DNA of 64,000 nt from Flavobacterium pallidum. GTDB taxonomy: Bacteria; Bacteroidota; Bacteroidia; Flavobacteriales; Flavobacteriaceae. Every line of letters begins with the position of its first letter. Positions within the stretch are counted from its first letter, which is position 1. Shown piece by piece: positions 1 through 7,955 of the stretch. A program made the position numbers and the translations under genes. The stretch lies in contig NZ_CP029187.1 in the NCBI RefSeq assembly GCF_003097535.1, forward strand, positions 806,001 through 870,000. Direction: 5' to 3'. The notes below the pieces were generated by a model that saw only the letters and a program-made list of their open reading frames with translations, was not told the DNA's origin and did no database searches.

Positions 1-1
1 A

Positions 2-43
2 ATAGACATTCATAACGGTAAGAAAATGCCCACTGCAAAATGA
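2..43 (+). CDS. C-terminal end of an upstream gene (partial)
   Basis: The first bases form an open frame ending in a TGA at 41-43 that overlaps the ATG of the next gene (ATGA). Only 13 residues are visible, ending in MPTAK. The four-base overlap suggests translational coupling with the anti-sigma-like outer-membrane protein that follows. In Bacteroidota such proteins often follow an ECF sigma factor, but nothing in these few residues identifies one. Confidence 0.4.
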   Translation: MDIHNGKKMPTAK

Positions 44-1836
44 GTGAAAGAAAAAACATAGACAGGCTGTTTCAGGAGAAATTCAAGGATTTCGAAGCGG
101 CGCCGGGTGAACACGTCTGGAAAAATATTGAGGCGGCACTACAGCAAAAGAAAAAAGAACGAAAAGTGATTCCTTTTTGGTGGCGCCTTTCAGGAGTTGC
201 TGCAGCATTGGTAATCGGGTTGTTAATTACCAATGCCCTCTTTTTTACAGACAATCCCAATGCTGAAAACCAGGTGGTAACCAATGCTGAAAATCAGCAA
301 AAAGCAAATACACCTTCTTCATCCCAGGGCGTGGCGGGACAGGAAAAAAATAGTATCGTCAAGCCTGCCCATCTTACGGATTCGCCTGATAATGCCGTTG
401 CTAATGGGGACAATTCCCTGAAGTCAAATTCTGCAGCCGCGAATAAGGGGCAAGCCGTGGCCCACAGCGCATCATCATCTGCGGAAGCGGAAGGAAAAAC
501 AAAGAAACCGTCGCCCAAAACAATGATCAGTACAAAAACGGAAACCGGTCTGGCATCAGCTGCTTCTTCGACTGCAAAGCCAAAAACGAAAAAAGCCCTG
601 CGGAAAACAGCCGTCAATCCAAAAACTGACACTGGTGTAGCATCAACTGTATCTCCATCTGCGCAGCAAAAAACAGTTCAAAAAACAGAAACTGCTGTGG
701 CAATGAAAACAAAATCACCGGGACGTAAAAAAACAAGCCCTTTAAAGACGGATAATGCAACGCGCTCACAACAGGACATCGCTTCCACAAATGGGCGCCT
801 GCGCAGCAATAAAAATCAGGCTGATGATGCGCTTAAAAACAATTCAGGAAGCGATAAGCTTGAGGACAAAAAGGGCATTGCCGACAATAAAGCCATGCGA
901 AAACCTGCCGTAAACACGGTACAGGAAAAATCTCCTGAAGGTAATAACACAATTCAAAATACATTAAACAATACTTCCGGAAATGCCGTTGCGGACAATA
1001 AATCCAAAACCGATGCGCTTCCTGAAGCAGATAAAAAATTAGACCCTGCGAATGCTAACGCCGAGCCTAATGAGCTGGAGAAATTGCTGGCACAACAAAA
1101 TGAAAAAGAAGTTAAGGTTACTGAAACTAAATTAAATAGGTGGCAGGTCAGCTCAAGCGTTGCCCCTATTTATTTTAGTTCATCCGGCGGTTCGCCGCTT
1201 GATGAAGAATTTTCAGGAAATGACAAAAGCTACGAAAACAACATGAGTTTCGGTGTGGGCATCAACTATGCCGTCAATGACAAATTAAGCCTGCGCACCG
1301 GCGTAAACAAACTGACCCTGGGTTATGATACCAATGGCGTTATTTTCTATGCGGGGCTCGACGGGCAAAGCATCAGCAATGTTTCGCAACAAGGCGATGC
1401 CGCTTTTATCGAGGTGATGAACCAGGAAAAATTTGACGGATTACTGCCTTTTGAGACCAGCCTCCAGGATTTGAACTACGGCTCGATCAGCCAGCGTATG
1501 GGCTATATTGAAGTGCCGGTAGAGATGTCGTATAAACTGGTTGACAATCAATTTGGCGTGACGCTGATTGGCGGGATGAGTACGCTATTCCTCGATGAGA
1601 ACAAAATACGTGTGGCTTCAAAAACAATGAACGCCAATCTTGGCAAAGCCAATAACCTGAACGATGTGCACTTCAGCTCTAATATTGGGGTAGGTTTCAA
1701 ATACAGTTTCCTGAAAGCTTTTGAATTTAATTTTGAGCCGATGTTCAAATACCAGCTCAATACCTTCAGTAAAGATTCCGGAAACTTCAAGCCTTACTTT
1801 ATCGGATTGTATTCCGGGGTAAGCTTCAAATTTTAG
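40..1836 (+). CDS. Inner-membrane-anchored outer-membrane beta-barrel protein, anti-sigma-like architecture
   Basis: This 598-residue protein has three parts. A short cytoplasmic N-terminus (about 1-45) is of the type seen in Bacteroidota proteins encoded beside ECF sigma factors. A single membrane segment follows at about residues 46-69. A very long Lys/Thr/Ser/Ala/Asn-rich linker (about 75-350) contains imperfect repeats built on KTETG and KTDTG. The C-terminal part (about 365-598) looks like an outer-membrane porin-type beta-barrel, alternating polar and hydrophobic residues and ending in aromatic F. The start overlaps the stop of the preceding frame. The linker could span the periplasm and peptidoglycan, physically joining the two membranes; that is inference. 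The exact function is unknown. Confidence 0.75.
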   Translation: MSERKNIDRLFQEKFKDFEAAPGEHVWKNIEAALQQKKKERKVIPFWWRLSGVAAALVIGLLITNALFFTDNPNAENQVVTNAENQQKANTPSSSQGVAGQEKNSIVKPAHLTDSPDNAVANGDNSLKSNSAAANKGQAVAHSASSSAEAEGKTKKPSPKTMISTKTETGLASAASSTAKPKTKKALRKTAVNPKTDTGVASTVSPSAQQKTVQKTETAVAMKTKSPGRKKTSPLKTDNATRSQQDIASTNGRLRSNKNQADDALKNNSGSDKLEDKKGIADNKAMRKPAVNTVQEKSPEGNNTIQNTLNNTSGNAVADNKSKTDALPEADKKLDPANANAEPNELEKLLAQQNEKEVKVTETKLNRWQVSSSVAPIYFSSSGGSPLDEEFSGNDKSYENNMSFGVGINYAVNDKLSLRTGVNKLTLGYDTNGVIFYAGLDGQSISNVSQQGDAAFIEVMNQEKFDGLLPFETSLQDLNYGSISQRMGYIEVPVEMSYKLVDNQFGVTLIGGMSTLFLDENKIRVASKTMNANLGKANNLNDVHFSSNIGVGFKYSFLKAFEFNFEPMFKYQLNTFSKDSGNFKPYFIGLYSGVSFKF

Positions 1837-1874
1837 ATTTAGGTTTTAATTTTTTTGTTATGTTTATTTGGTTT

Positions 1875-1895
1875 TTATTACTTCGGGAGTAATAA
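1875..1895. other. Hairpin between convergent genes
   Basis: TTATTACT at 1875-1882 and AGTAATAA at 1888-1895 form a perfect 8-bp stem around a TCGGG loop. It sits between the convergent genes ending at 1836 and 1928, just upstream of a second, better terminator hairpin. Confidence 0.45.
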
Positions 1896-1903
1896 ATGAA
1901 AGG

Positions 1904-1929
1904 GAGTTCGCGGTGGCGGACTCTTTTTT
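1904..1929 (+). terminator. Rho-independent terminator of the outer-membrane gene
   Basis: GAGTTCGC (1904-1911) pairs with GCGGACTC (1916-1923) around GGTG, with one G-U wobble, and is followed by six T residues. The tail overlaps the stop codon of the convergent acyltransferase gene. Confidence 0.7.
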
Positions 1930-2668
1930 ATTTGCTGAAACGCAACAATTGGCTGTAAATCACTTCGCGCGTTTGATCACGAAGCGTTTTCTTATCCTCA
2001 AGCGACAAGCCTTCGGTTGGGATAAAATGATGGATTTTGGCACGCATCCTTCCGGGACTGCCGCTCATAAAAGTGTACGAAAAGCGCTTCTTATTATCAG
2101 CAAAAGTAATAGGGACAATCGGTATCTGATGCTCAATCGCCAGTCGGAAAGCACCATCCTTAAATTCATCGAGCAACACCGACTCATCATCCGGAACGCC
2201 ACCTTCGGGGAAAATACAAATGCTGAGACCCTGGCTGAGCCTTTTTTGGGCACGGTTGAAAACTTCCATACGACTTTTGGAACTTTTCCGATCGACCAGA
2301 ATACAGGTCCTTTTGTAGAAAAAACCAAACAACGGAATCTTCGCCAGTTCCTTTTTCCCGACAAAAACAAACGGATTGCTTACAACGGACAGCATCAGCA
2401 TGATATCGGTCATCGAAGTGTGGTTTGCGACAAACATATAGCTTTTGCCGGATTCAGGATGTTGTTCGATTTCCACTTTAGGTGAAAAACCCATCCCAAG
2501 CAGGATAATCCTTGCCCAGATCCTTGCCATCACAAAAAAATACGGATACCATTGCTCACGCAATATCGAAATGAAAAGCAGTGGAAACATCACGATAATC
2601 GGAATGGCCATCAGGATATAAAACCAGATCCGCCAAAGAATCCAAAAAACTGTTTTCAGTAATTTCAT
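1928..2668 (-). CDS. plsC: 1-acyl-sn-glycerol-3-phosphate acyltransferase (PlsC family)
   Basis: A 246-residue membrane acyltransferase that would add the second acyl chain to lysophosphatidate in phospholipid synthesis. The N-terminus holds a long hydrophobic segment (about residues 5-40). The catalytic HX4D motif is visible as NHTSMTD, and a substrate-binding FPEGG motif follows. I start it at the ATG at 2668 (MKLLKTVF). A longer frame to 2743 would run through the trpS promoter and over the trpS start, which is unlikely. The paralogous function (acylating another lysolipid) cannot be excluded. Confidence 0.88.
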   Translation of the reverse strand: MKLLKTVFWILWRIWFYILMAIPIIVMFPLLFISILREQWYPYFFVMARIWARIILLGMGFSPKVEIEQHPESGKSYMFVANHTSMTDIMLMLSVVSNPFVFVGKKELAKIPLFGFFYKRTCILVDRKSSKSRMEVFNRAQKRLSQGLSICIFPEGGVPDDESVLLDEFKDGAFRLAIEHQIPIVPITFADNKKRFSYTFMSGSPGRMRAKIHHFIPTEGLSLEDKKTLRDQTREVIYSQLLRFSK

Positions 2669-2686
2669 GAAATCAAAAGTAAGAAT

Positions 2687-2720
2687 TTGATTCCGTTTTT
2701 TGCCAAAACATTTACCTTTG
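2687..2720 (+). promoter_or_regulatory. Promoter of trpS
   Basis: The -7 box TACCTTTG at 2713-2720 matches the Bacteroidota consensus TAnnTTTG exactly. A TTG lies at 2687-2689, 23 bases upstream. The trpS ATG follows 16 bases after the box. Confidence 0.6.
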
Positions 2721-2736
2721 CGGAAATACCTATGAA

Positions 2737-3714
2737 ATGGCAAAAATACTAACCGGTATACAAAGCACCGGCACGCCGCACCTTGGAAATTTATTGGGCG
2801 CGATTATCCCGGCAATCGAATTATCTCAGAAACCTGAAAATACTTCGTTCCTTTTTATTGCAGATTTACATTCGGTGACCCAGATCAAAAACGGCGACAC
2901 ACTGAAGCAAAATACTTATAGCACCGCTGCGGTTTGGCTTGCCTGCGGGCTGGACATCAATCGTGTGACTTTTTACCGCCAGTCGGATGTTGTGGAAACT
3001 ACAGAATTATCATGGTATTTAAGCTGTTTCTTTCCATTCCAGCGTTTGACACTCGCGCATTCTTTTAAGGATAAGTCTGACCGTCTTGAAGATGTCAATG
3101 CAGGCCTTTTCACCTACCCGATGCTTATGGCTTCTGACATTCTTTTATATGACGCGGAATTTGTGCCTGTCGGGAAAGACCAGTTGCAGCATATCGAAAT
3201 CACGCGCGACGTGGCTTCGCGTTTCAACCATCAGATGGGCGAAACTTTTGTGCTTCCGGAGCCTTTTACACACGAAGAGACCAAACTCGTTCCGGGGACA
3301 AATGGCGGCAAGATGAGCAAATCTGCGAACAACATCATCAATATCTTCCTTGACGACAAAGCTTTGCGCAAACAGGTCATGTCCATCGAAACCGACAGCA
3401 CCCCTCTCGAAGAGCCGAAAAATCCTGATACCTGCAAGATATTTGCGATCTATCAGCTTTTGGCGAATGAAAGCCAGGTGGCCGCTATGCGTGAAAACTA
3501 TAAGAATATTAACCGCGATTTCGGTTACGGGCATGCCAAACAGGCTTTGTTTGAGTTGATTGTTGAAAAATTCCGTACAGAGCGTACCAGGTATAATTTT
3601 TATATGGCCAATCTTGCAGAAGTGGACAAGTTGCTGGAGCTTGGAGCCGAAAAAGCAAGGGTTATTGCGCGCGAAGTATTGTCGCGCGTGAGGCAGCGTT
3701 TGGGTTTTCTTTAA
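2737..3714 (+). CDS. trpS: Tryptophan-tRNA ligase
   Basis: A 325-residue class I aminoacyl-tRNA synthetase that charges tRNA-Trp in the cytoplasm. The HIGH-type motif appears as TPHLGN near residue 13, and the KMSKS loop is intact near residue 192 (KMSKSANN). The length is normal for bacterial TrpS. The ATG at 2737 gives the typical N-terminus MAKILTGIQSTG. It is divergent from plsC and convergent with the next gene, only seven bases away and without an obvious terminator. Confidence 0.97.
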   Translation: MAKILTGIQSTGTPHLGNLLGAIIPAIELSQKPENTSFLFIADLHSVTQIKNGDTLKQNTYSTAAVWLACGLDINRVTFYRQSDVVETTELSWYLSCFFPFQRLTLAHSFKDKSDRLEDVNAGLFTYPMLMASDILLYDAEFVPVGKDQLQHIEITRDVASRFNHQMGETFVLPEPFTHEETKLVPGTNGGKMSKSANNIINIFLDDKALRKQVMSIETDSTPLEEPKNPDTCKIFAIYQLLANESQVAAMRENYKNINRDFGYGHAKQALFELIVEKFRTERTRYNFYMANLAEVDKLLELGAEKARVIAREVLSRVRQRLGFL

Positions 3715-3721
3715 ACTTCGA

Positions 3722-5170
3722 TTATTTTTCGAAAACGAATTTCCCGTCGCTTACTTTCCGTATTCCGGTGACGCATTGCAATCCATCAGATTCGATGGTG
3801 ATTTGTTTCCCGATTTGCTTCAGCTTCACATCTTTTTCAAAATGGAACAGATGGTCGAGCATGAACCTGCAGTTTTGCGGAAGTACTGAAAAGCGGTATT
3901 CCTGCACTTTATACGTATTTTCGGCATTTCGCCTTTGATAAGTACTGTTCATTTCCCCGAATGAGCCTAATTTATTACCGAAATAAAACCTGAAATTACG
4001 GTCTCCTACATTCACCGCAGCCTTTTTCCCAGCCTTGACATATATGGATGAATGCCCTCCATCAGTGCTCTCAACCAGCAATATCAGGTCATAGTCCGTA
4101 TTATTGGACAGTTCGGCCGGGGATTTGCCGGAACTTGGAATCATGCCGTCATACATCCCATGGAAGGGAATCCCCTCATTATCAATCTCAATGGGTTTAA
4201 AATCGATCTGTACTTCCGCTTTATTGTAGTTTGTCAGGTAATTGAAGAAATACGTCGGGTCTACTTCAGCGGTTTTATAATCTTTTTGCTGGAAATGGTA
4301 TGATTGTGGCGCCTCGTCTACAGTAACTGTATCTGGGGGCGAAGGTTTTATGATCCAGATCAACAACCTGATGACCGCAATGGCAATAAGCAACAACCGC
4401 CACCAGGGAAACGAAGCACCGGAAGACCTTTGGGTGTCCACCGACACTTTGGTCATGACTTCCTTATTGCGTTTAATGACATCGGCGATCTGAACATCCA
4501 TCGGGATATATTCGGACATCGCCATCATAATGCCGCGGGTAAGCGCCTTGTCTTTTGCCGCGTGATGTGCCTTTGCAACATCATTGATGAGTATCTTGAT
4601 TTTTGCATCCGTTTCAGCATCATGGAAGCAATTCAGCAACCCATAAAATTCGCGGTTGGTAAGGATATTTTCAAAACTCCCGGAAACCGTGCCATGCTGC
4701 ATTCCGGCTGTAGCTGCTTCCAGTTTTCGAAGCAATGTCTCATGAATCAGGTGCCACACTTTTTCAGGAATATATGCTTTGCGGGAACAAACCCCCATCA
4801 GGTTAAAGAAATTATTTTCAGCCAAATCCCTTTCGGCAATCCGTAGCAGGGCTTCAGAGAGAAATCGCTCAAAAAAATCCCTGATACGTTCCGGGGCCAC
4901 TTCCAACACCTGAAATTTAAAGACATTTCGCGAATGATTCGTATCTGCCAGAAAATTGTAAAAAGTCCTTTGGCCCACTATAAAAGCAAATTCAGACGGA
5001 TAATTGCGCAATGCATCCAAAAGATCTCCTGCTGTTCCGGAATCGATTACTGCTCCCATCATTGTTTCGCGCACAATCCTTTCTTCAATGTGGTTTACCG
5101 CTTCCGCAGAAAGGGAGGCGACGGAAGTCTTGTCAAGCTGTAGTTTTTCAAAAAGCGCAATGATGTTCAT
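3722..5170 (-). CDS. Membrane-anchored protein of unknown function
   Basis: I do not recognise this 482-residue protein. The first 240 residues are soluble, predicted helical and rich in acidic residues. One membrane segment (FPWWRLLLIAIAVIRLLIWII, about residues 250-270) follows. The remaining 210 or so residues are probably on the far side and look beta-rich, with a DYDLILLVESTDGG stretch and an HSSIYVKAGKKAAV stretch that suggest a carbohydrate- or peptide-like sandwich fold. There is no signal peptide at the N-terminus, so the first half should be cytoplasmic. Its neighbours trpS and dprA give no functional hint. Confidence 0.7.
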   Translation of the reverse strand: MNIIALFEKLQLDKTSVASLSAEAVNHIEERIVRETMMGAVIDSGTAGDLLDALRNYPSEFAFIVGQRTFYNFLADTNHSRNVFKFQVLEVAPERIRDFFERFLSEALLRIAERDLAENNFFNLMGVCSRKAYIPEKVWHLIHETLLRKLEAATAGMQHGTVSGSFENILTNREFYGLLNCFHDAETDAKIKILINDVAKAHHAAKDKALTRGIMMAMSEYIPMDVQIADVIKRNKEVMTKVSVDTQRSSGASFPWWRLLLIAIAVIRLLIWIIKPSPPDTVTVDEAPQSYHFQQKDYKTAEVDPTYFFNYLTNYNKAEVQIDFKPIEIDNEGIPFHGMYDGMIPSSGKSPAELSNNTDYDLILLVESTDGGHSSIYVKAGKKAAVNVGDRNFRFYFGNKLGSFGEMNSTYQRRNAENTYKVQEYRFSVLPQNCRFMLDHLFHFEKDVKLKQIGKQITIESDGLQCVTGIRKVSDGKFVFEK

Positions 5171-5237
5171 ACAATCACAATTGGGATAGCAAAAATAGGT
5201 GTTAATTCATATGATGTTTAATCCACAGTGAAAAAAC

Positions 5238-6338
5238 CTAAATCACCTCGAAAAGTTTACCCGGCAAAGGCCTGATCACCCCTTTCAATTCCATATTCAA
5301 CAATATCCCGGACAGCCTGAACACCGGCACGGAGCATTCCAGTGCAATAATATCCAGCAATTCCTTACCATGGCTGTTCAGAAAATCGTAAACCTTTTGT
5401 TCGTCAGGTTCCAATGTAATAAAAAGCTGTTTTTGTACTGGTTTTATAGGTTGCTGTAAATCCCAGTTGAGCATATAGACCAGGTCGGCGGCCGAAGTAA
5501 GCATATTCGCTTTTTGCGTTTTGATCAGGTTGTTGCAGCCCTGGCTGTATTTATCGGAAATCCGGCCGGGAACCGCAAAGACATCACGGTTGTAATCATT
5601 GGCCATGGAAGCCGTGACCAGTGAACCCCCTTTCTCCGCGGACTCGATGACAATCGTCGCTTCAGAAATTCCGGCCACAATGCGGTTTCGTTGCAGAAAT
5701 TGTTCTCGGATTGGATTGCTCGAGCTCCAGAATTCCGTCATAAAACCACCGTTTTCCATCACCTGGGACATGTATTTTTTATGCATTTTGGGATAAATCT
5801 GGTTTAAACCATGTGCCAAAATTGCGACAGTCTGCAAATTATTTTCTATTGCCGCCAGATGTGCCGTAATGTCGACACCATAAGCAAATCCGCTGACGAT
5901 GACAGGGTCAAGCGGTGCCAGCGTCGCAATCAGGTCTTTACAGAAATCCCTTCCATAAGCCGTAATTTCACGCGTCCCAACAATGCTGATGATGCGGCGG
6001 TTAGTTAAATCGATATTTCCATTTGAAAATAAGACGATGGGCGAATCCGGGCAATGGCGTAACTTTTCAGGGTAATCTTTATCCGTAAAAGCGATGGCCC
6101 TGATGTGGGCTTTTTCAATAAAGCGCAATTCTGCCTCCGCTTTTTCGAACACGGATTTATCTTTGAGCCTTTCTACTGTTAATGATCCGATGCGGTCAAT
6201 TTTTTTAAGCTTATGGGATTTTTCAGCGAAAATCGCTTCGGCAGTCCCGAAGTGCGAAAGGAGTTTTTTGGCATTAATTTCTCCTACGCCTTCCACTTTC
6301 TGGAGGGCTAAAAGGTAAAACAGGTCTGTATGGCGCAT
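5238..6338 (-). CDS. dprA: DNA-processing protein DprA
   Basis: A 366-residue protein of the DprA/Smf family, which loads RecA on single-stranded DNA entering during natural transformation. An N-terminal helix-hairpin-helix-like segment (about 1-65, VEGVGEINAKKLL) precedes a Rossmann-like domain (about 85-290) with IVGTRE, SGFAYGVDI and the signature GGSLVTASMA. A C-terminal winged-helix-like DprA domain ends the protein. All family hallmarks are intact. It is transcribed divergently from the HU/SPOR gene. Confidence 0.95.
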   Translation of the reverse strand: MRHTDLFYLLALQKVEGVGEINAKKLLSHFGTAEAIFAEKSHKLKKIDRIGSLTVERLKDKSVFEKAEAELRFIEKAHIRAIAFTDKDYPEKLRHCPDSPIVLFSNGNIDLTNRRIISIVGTREITAYGRDFCKDLIATLAPLDPVIVSGFAYGVDITAHLAAIENNLQTVAILAHGLNQIYPKMHKKYMSQVMENGGFMTEFWSSSNPIREQFLQRNRIVAGISEATIVIESAEKGGSLVTASMANDYNRDVFAVPGRISDKYSQGCNNLIKTQKANMLTSAADLVYMLNWDLQQPIKPVQKQLFITLEPDEQKVYDFLNSHGKELLDIIALECSVPVFRLSGILLNMELKGVIRPLPGKLFEVI

Positions 6339-6404
6339 AGTAAATATTTGAGGCTCAAGATACTATTTTTGCTTAAATTGTTAATAAAATTTGTTGATAA
6401 AATT

Positions 6405-6433
6405 TTGATGCCGCAAGGTTATATTTAACTTTG
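6405..6433 (+). promoter_or_regulatory. Promoter of the HU/SPOR gene, almost at the start codon
   Basis: TTG at 6405-6407 and TAACTTTG at 6426-6433 are 18 bases apart, a full match to the Bacteroidota -33/-7 promoter. The ATG at 6439 lies only five bases after the box, so the transcript is predicted to have no or almost no leader. Confidence 0.65.
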
Positions 6434-6438
6434 TTGAC

Positions 6439-7371
6439 ATGAAGATTGAATACTATTTATCGCAGCTCCTGTACCGTTATCAATGTGTAACGATTCCGGG
6501 ATTTGGTGCGTTCCTGACTCAAATCCAGTCGGCTGCGGTGCATGAAACAAATGATAATTTTTACCCGCCTAAAAAAGTCATTTCCTTTAATGCTTATTTA
6601 AAAAACAACGACGGCCTTCTGGCACACCATATTTCCCAATCGGAAAGGATTTCATATGAATCTGCGGTAGATCTGATCCAAAAGGAGATCTCGCTTTGGC
6701 GCGGCGCACTTCACAATAAACAATCGGTTTCTTTAACCAATGTTGGTACGATTTCTTTAAATTATGAAGGTGGTTTGGTTTTTGAAGCCAGCAACCAGAC
6801 GAATTATTTTACCGCCGCATTCGGTTTGTCGTCATTCATTTCACCAGCTATCATCCGCGAAAGCTTGGGTCAAACCGCAATTGTTGAAGAAACTCCGGTG
6901 ATAGATTTCATTCCGCAAAAGCAAAAAAGCAATGGTTACCTGAAATACGCTGCAATATTCGTAGTGGGATTGGGTGCAGCGGGTTTCTTTTTCAATAGTT
7001 ATTACCAGAATGATATTGCACAGCAAACACAGATCGTTCAGGCTGCCGTGCAAAAAGAAGTGCAGGGGAAAATACAGGAAGCTACTTTCCTGATTAATAA
7101 TCCGTTACCTAATGTAACACTTACGGTAAAACAACCGAAAATGCCATACCACATCGTAGCCGGCGCTTTCAGGAGTGAAGAAAATGCACAGAAAAGATAT
7201 GATGAATTGATTGGTCTGGGATATCATGCAAGGCGTATGGAAAAAAACCGCCACGGCTTGTTCCCGGTGCTTTTCGGAAGTTATATGACTTATACCGAAG
7301 CACAAACGGCGCTGAAGGAAATACACCACGCAGAAAATCCTGAAGCCTGGCTGATGGTCAGGAAATTCTAA
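6439..7371 (+). CDS. HU-CCDC81-like and SPOR domain protein
   Basis: A 310-residue membrane protein. The N-terminal 130 or so residues resemble the paired HU-like (CCDC81-type) domains found in Bacteroidota, with the conserved opening IEYYLSQLLYRYQCVTIPGFGAF. A membrane helix at about 167-187 (YAAIFVVGLGAAGFFF) follows. The C-terminus (about 235-310) is a SPOR domain, which binds denuded glycan strands in septal peptidoglycan. By topology the HU part would be cytoplasmic and the SPOR part periplasmic. It may link chromosome or cytoplasmic structures to the division site; that is inference. Confidence 0.85.
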   Translation: MKIEYYLSQLLYRYQCVTIPGFGAFLTQIQSAAVHETNDNFYPPKKVISFNAYLKNNDGLLAHHISQSERISYESAVDLIQKEISLWRGALHNKQSVSLTNVGTISLNYEGGLVFEASNQTNYFTAAFGLSSFISPAIIRESLGQTAIVEETPVIDFIPQKQKSNGYLKYAAIFVVGLGAAGFFFNSYYQNDIAQQTQIVQAAVQKEVQGKIQEATFLINNPLPNVTLTVKQPKMPYHIVAGAFRSEENAQKRYDELIGLGYHARRMEKNRHGLFPVLFGSYMTYTEAQTALKEIHHAENPEAWLMVRKF

Positions 7372-7379
7372 AAAAATAT

Positions 7380-7404
7380 AATCCCGTTAATCCGGGATTT
7401 TTTT
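7380..7404 (+). terminator. Rho-independent terminator after the HU/SPOR gene
   Basis: ATCCCG at 7381-7386 pairs with CGGGAT at 7393-7398, with one extra A-T pair, followed by a seven-T run to 7404. It starts nine bases after the stop codon. Confidence 0.8.
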
Positions 7405-7416
7405 ATGGCTGTAATT

Positions 7417-7424
7417 TATCTTTG
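7417..7424 (+). promoter_or_regulatory. -7 box of the thioesterase gene
   Basis: TATCTTTG is a perfect TAnnTTTG box. It argues for the ATG at 7437 rather than the TTG at 7422, which would lie inside the promoter. Confidence 0.55.
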
Positions 7425-7436
7425 CAAAAAAAAACA

Positions 7437-7946
7437 ATGCAACCGAAACATCCCGCCGACTCCCTTACAATATTGACCGACCTTGTTTTGCCAAGCGAGA
7501 CTAATCCGCTGAACAACCTTTTCGGAGGGGAATTGCTCGCGCGCATGGACCGCGCCGCAAGCATCGCCGCACGCAGGCATTCGCGCCGCATTACGGTAAC
7601 GGCTTCTGTAAACCACGTGGCCTTCAACCGCAGCATCCCGTTGGGAAGCGTTGTGACGATTGAAGCCAAGATATCACGCAGCTTTAAAAGTTCTATGGAG
7701 ATTTTCCTTGATGTGTGGATTGAGGATCGCGAATCGGGCACGAAAACGAAAGCCAATGAAGCGATTTACACTTTCGTTGCCGTTGATGAAACCGGGCGCC
7801 CGGTAGAAGTACCGCCGGTGATTCCCGAAACGGAACTGGAACAGGAACGTTTTGACGCGGCATTACGCAGGAAACAACTGAGCCTCGTGCTTGCCGGAAA
7901 AATGAAACCGGCAGAGGCAACGGAATTGAGGGCGTTGTTTATATAA
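7437..7946 (+). CDS. Acyl-CoA thioesterase, hotdog fold
   Basis: A 169-residue hotdog-fold protein of the YciA/BFIT acyl-CoA thioesterase family, which hydrolyses acyl-CoA to free acid and CoA. The family signature is seen in NPLNNLFGGELLARMDRAAS and in the following VTASVNHVAFNRSIPLGSVV strand, where the Asp and the NxxGG-type segment form the active site. The ATG at 7437 is preferred because the promoter box lies just before it. The substrate range cannot be read from sequence. Confidence 0.88.
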   Translation: MQPKHPADSLTILTDLVLPSETNPLNNLFGGELLARMDRAASIAARRHSRRITVTASVNHVAFNRSIPLGSVVTIEAKISRSFKSSMEIFLDVWIEDRESGTKTKANEAIYTFVAVDETGRPVEVPPVIPETELEQERFDAALRRKQLSLVLAGKMKPAEATELRALFI

Positions 7947-7955
7947 TCAGCATTT

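Noticed and set aside
1868..2485. 205-residue plus-strand ORF
   Set aside because: It is an antisense shadow of plsC, whose catalytic motifs are clear on the minus strand.
4304..4846. 180-residue plus-strand ORF
   Set aside because: Shadow of the minus-strand membrane protein gene; the composition is that of an antisense frame, with many Cys, Arg and His residues.
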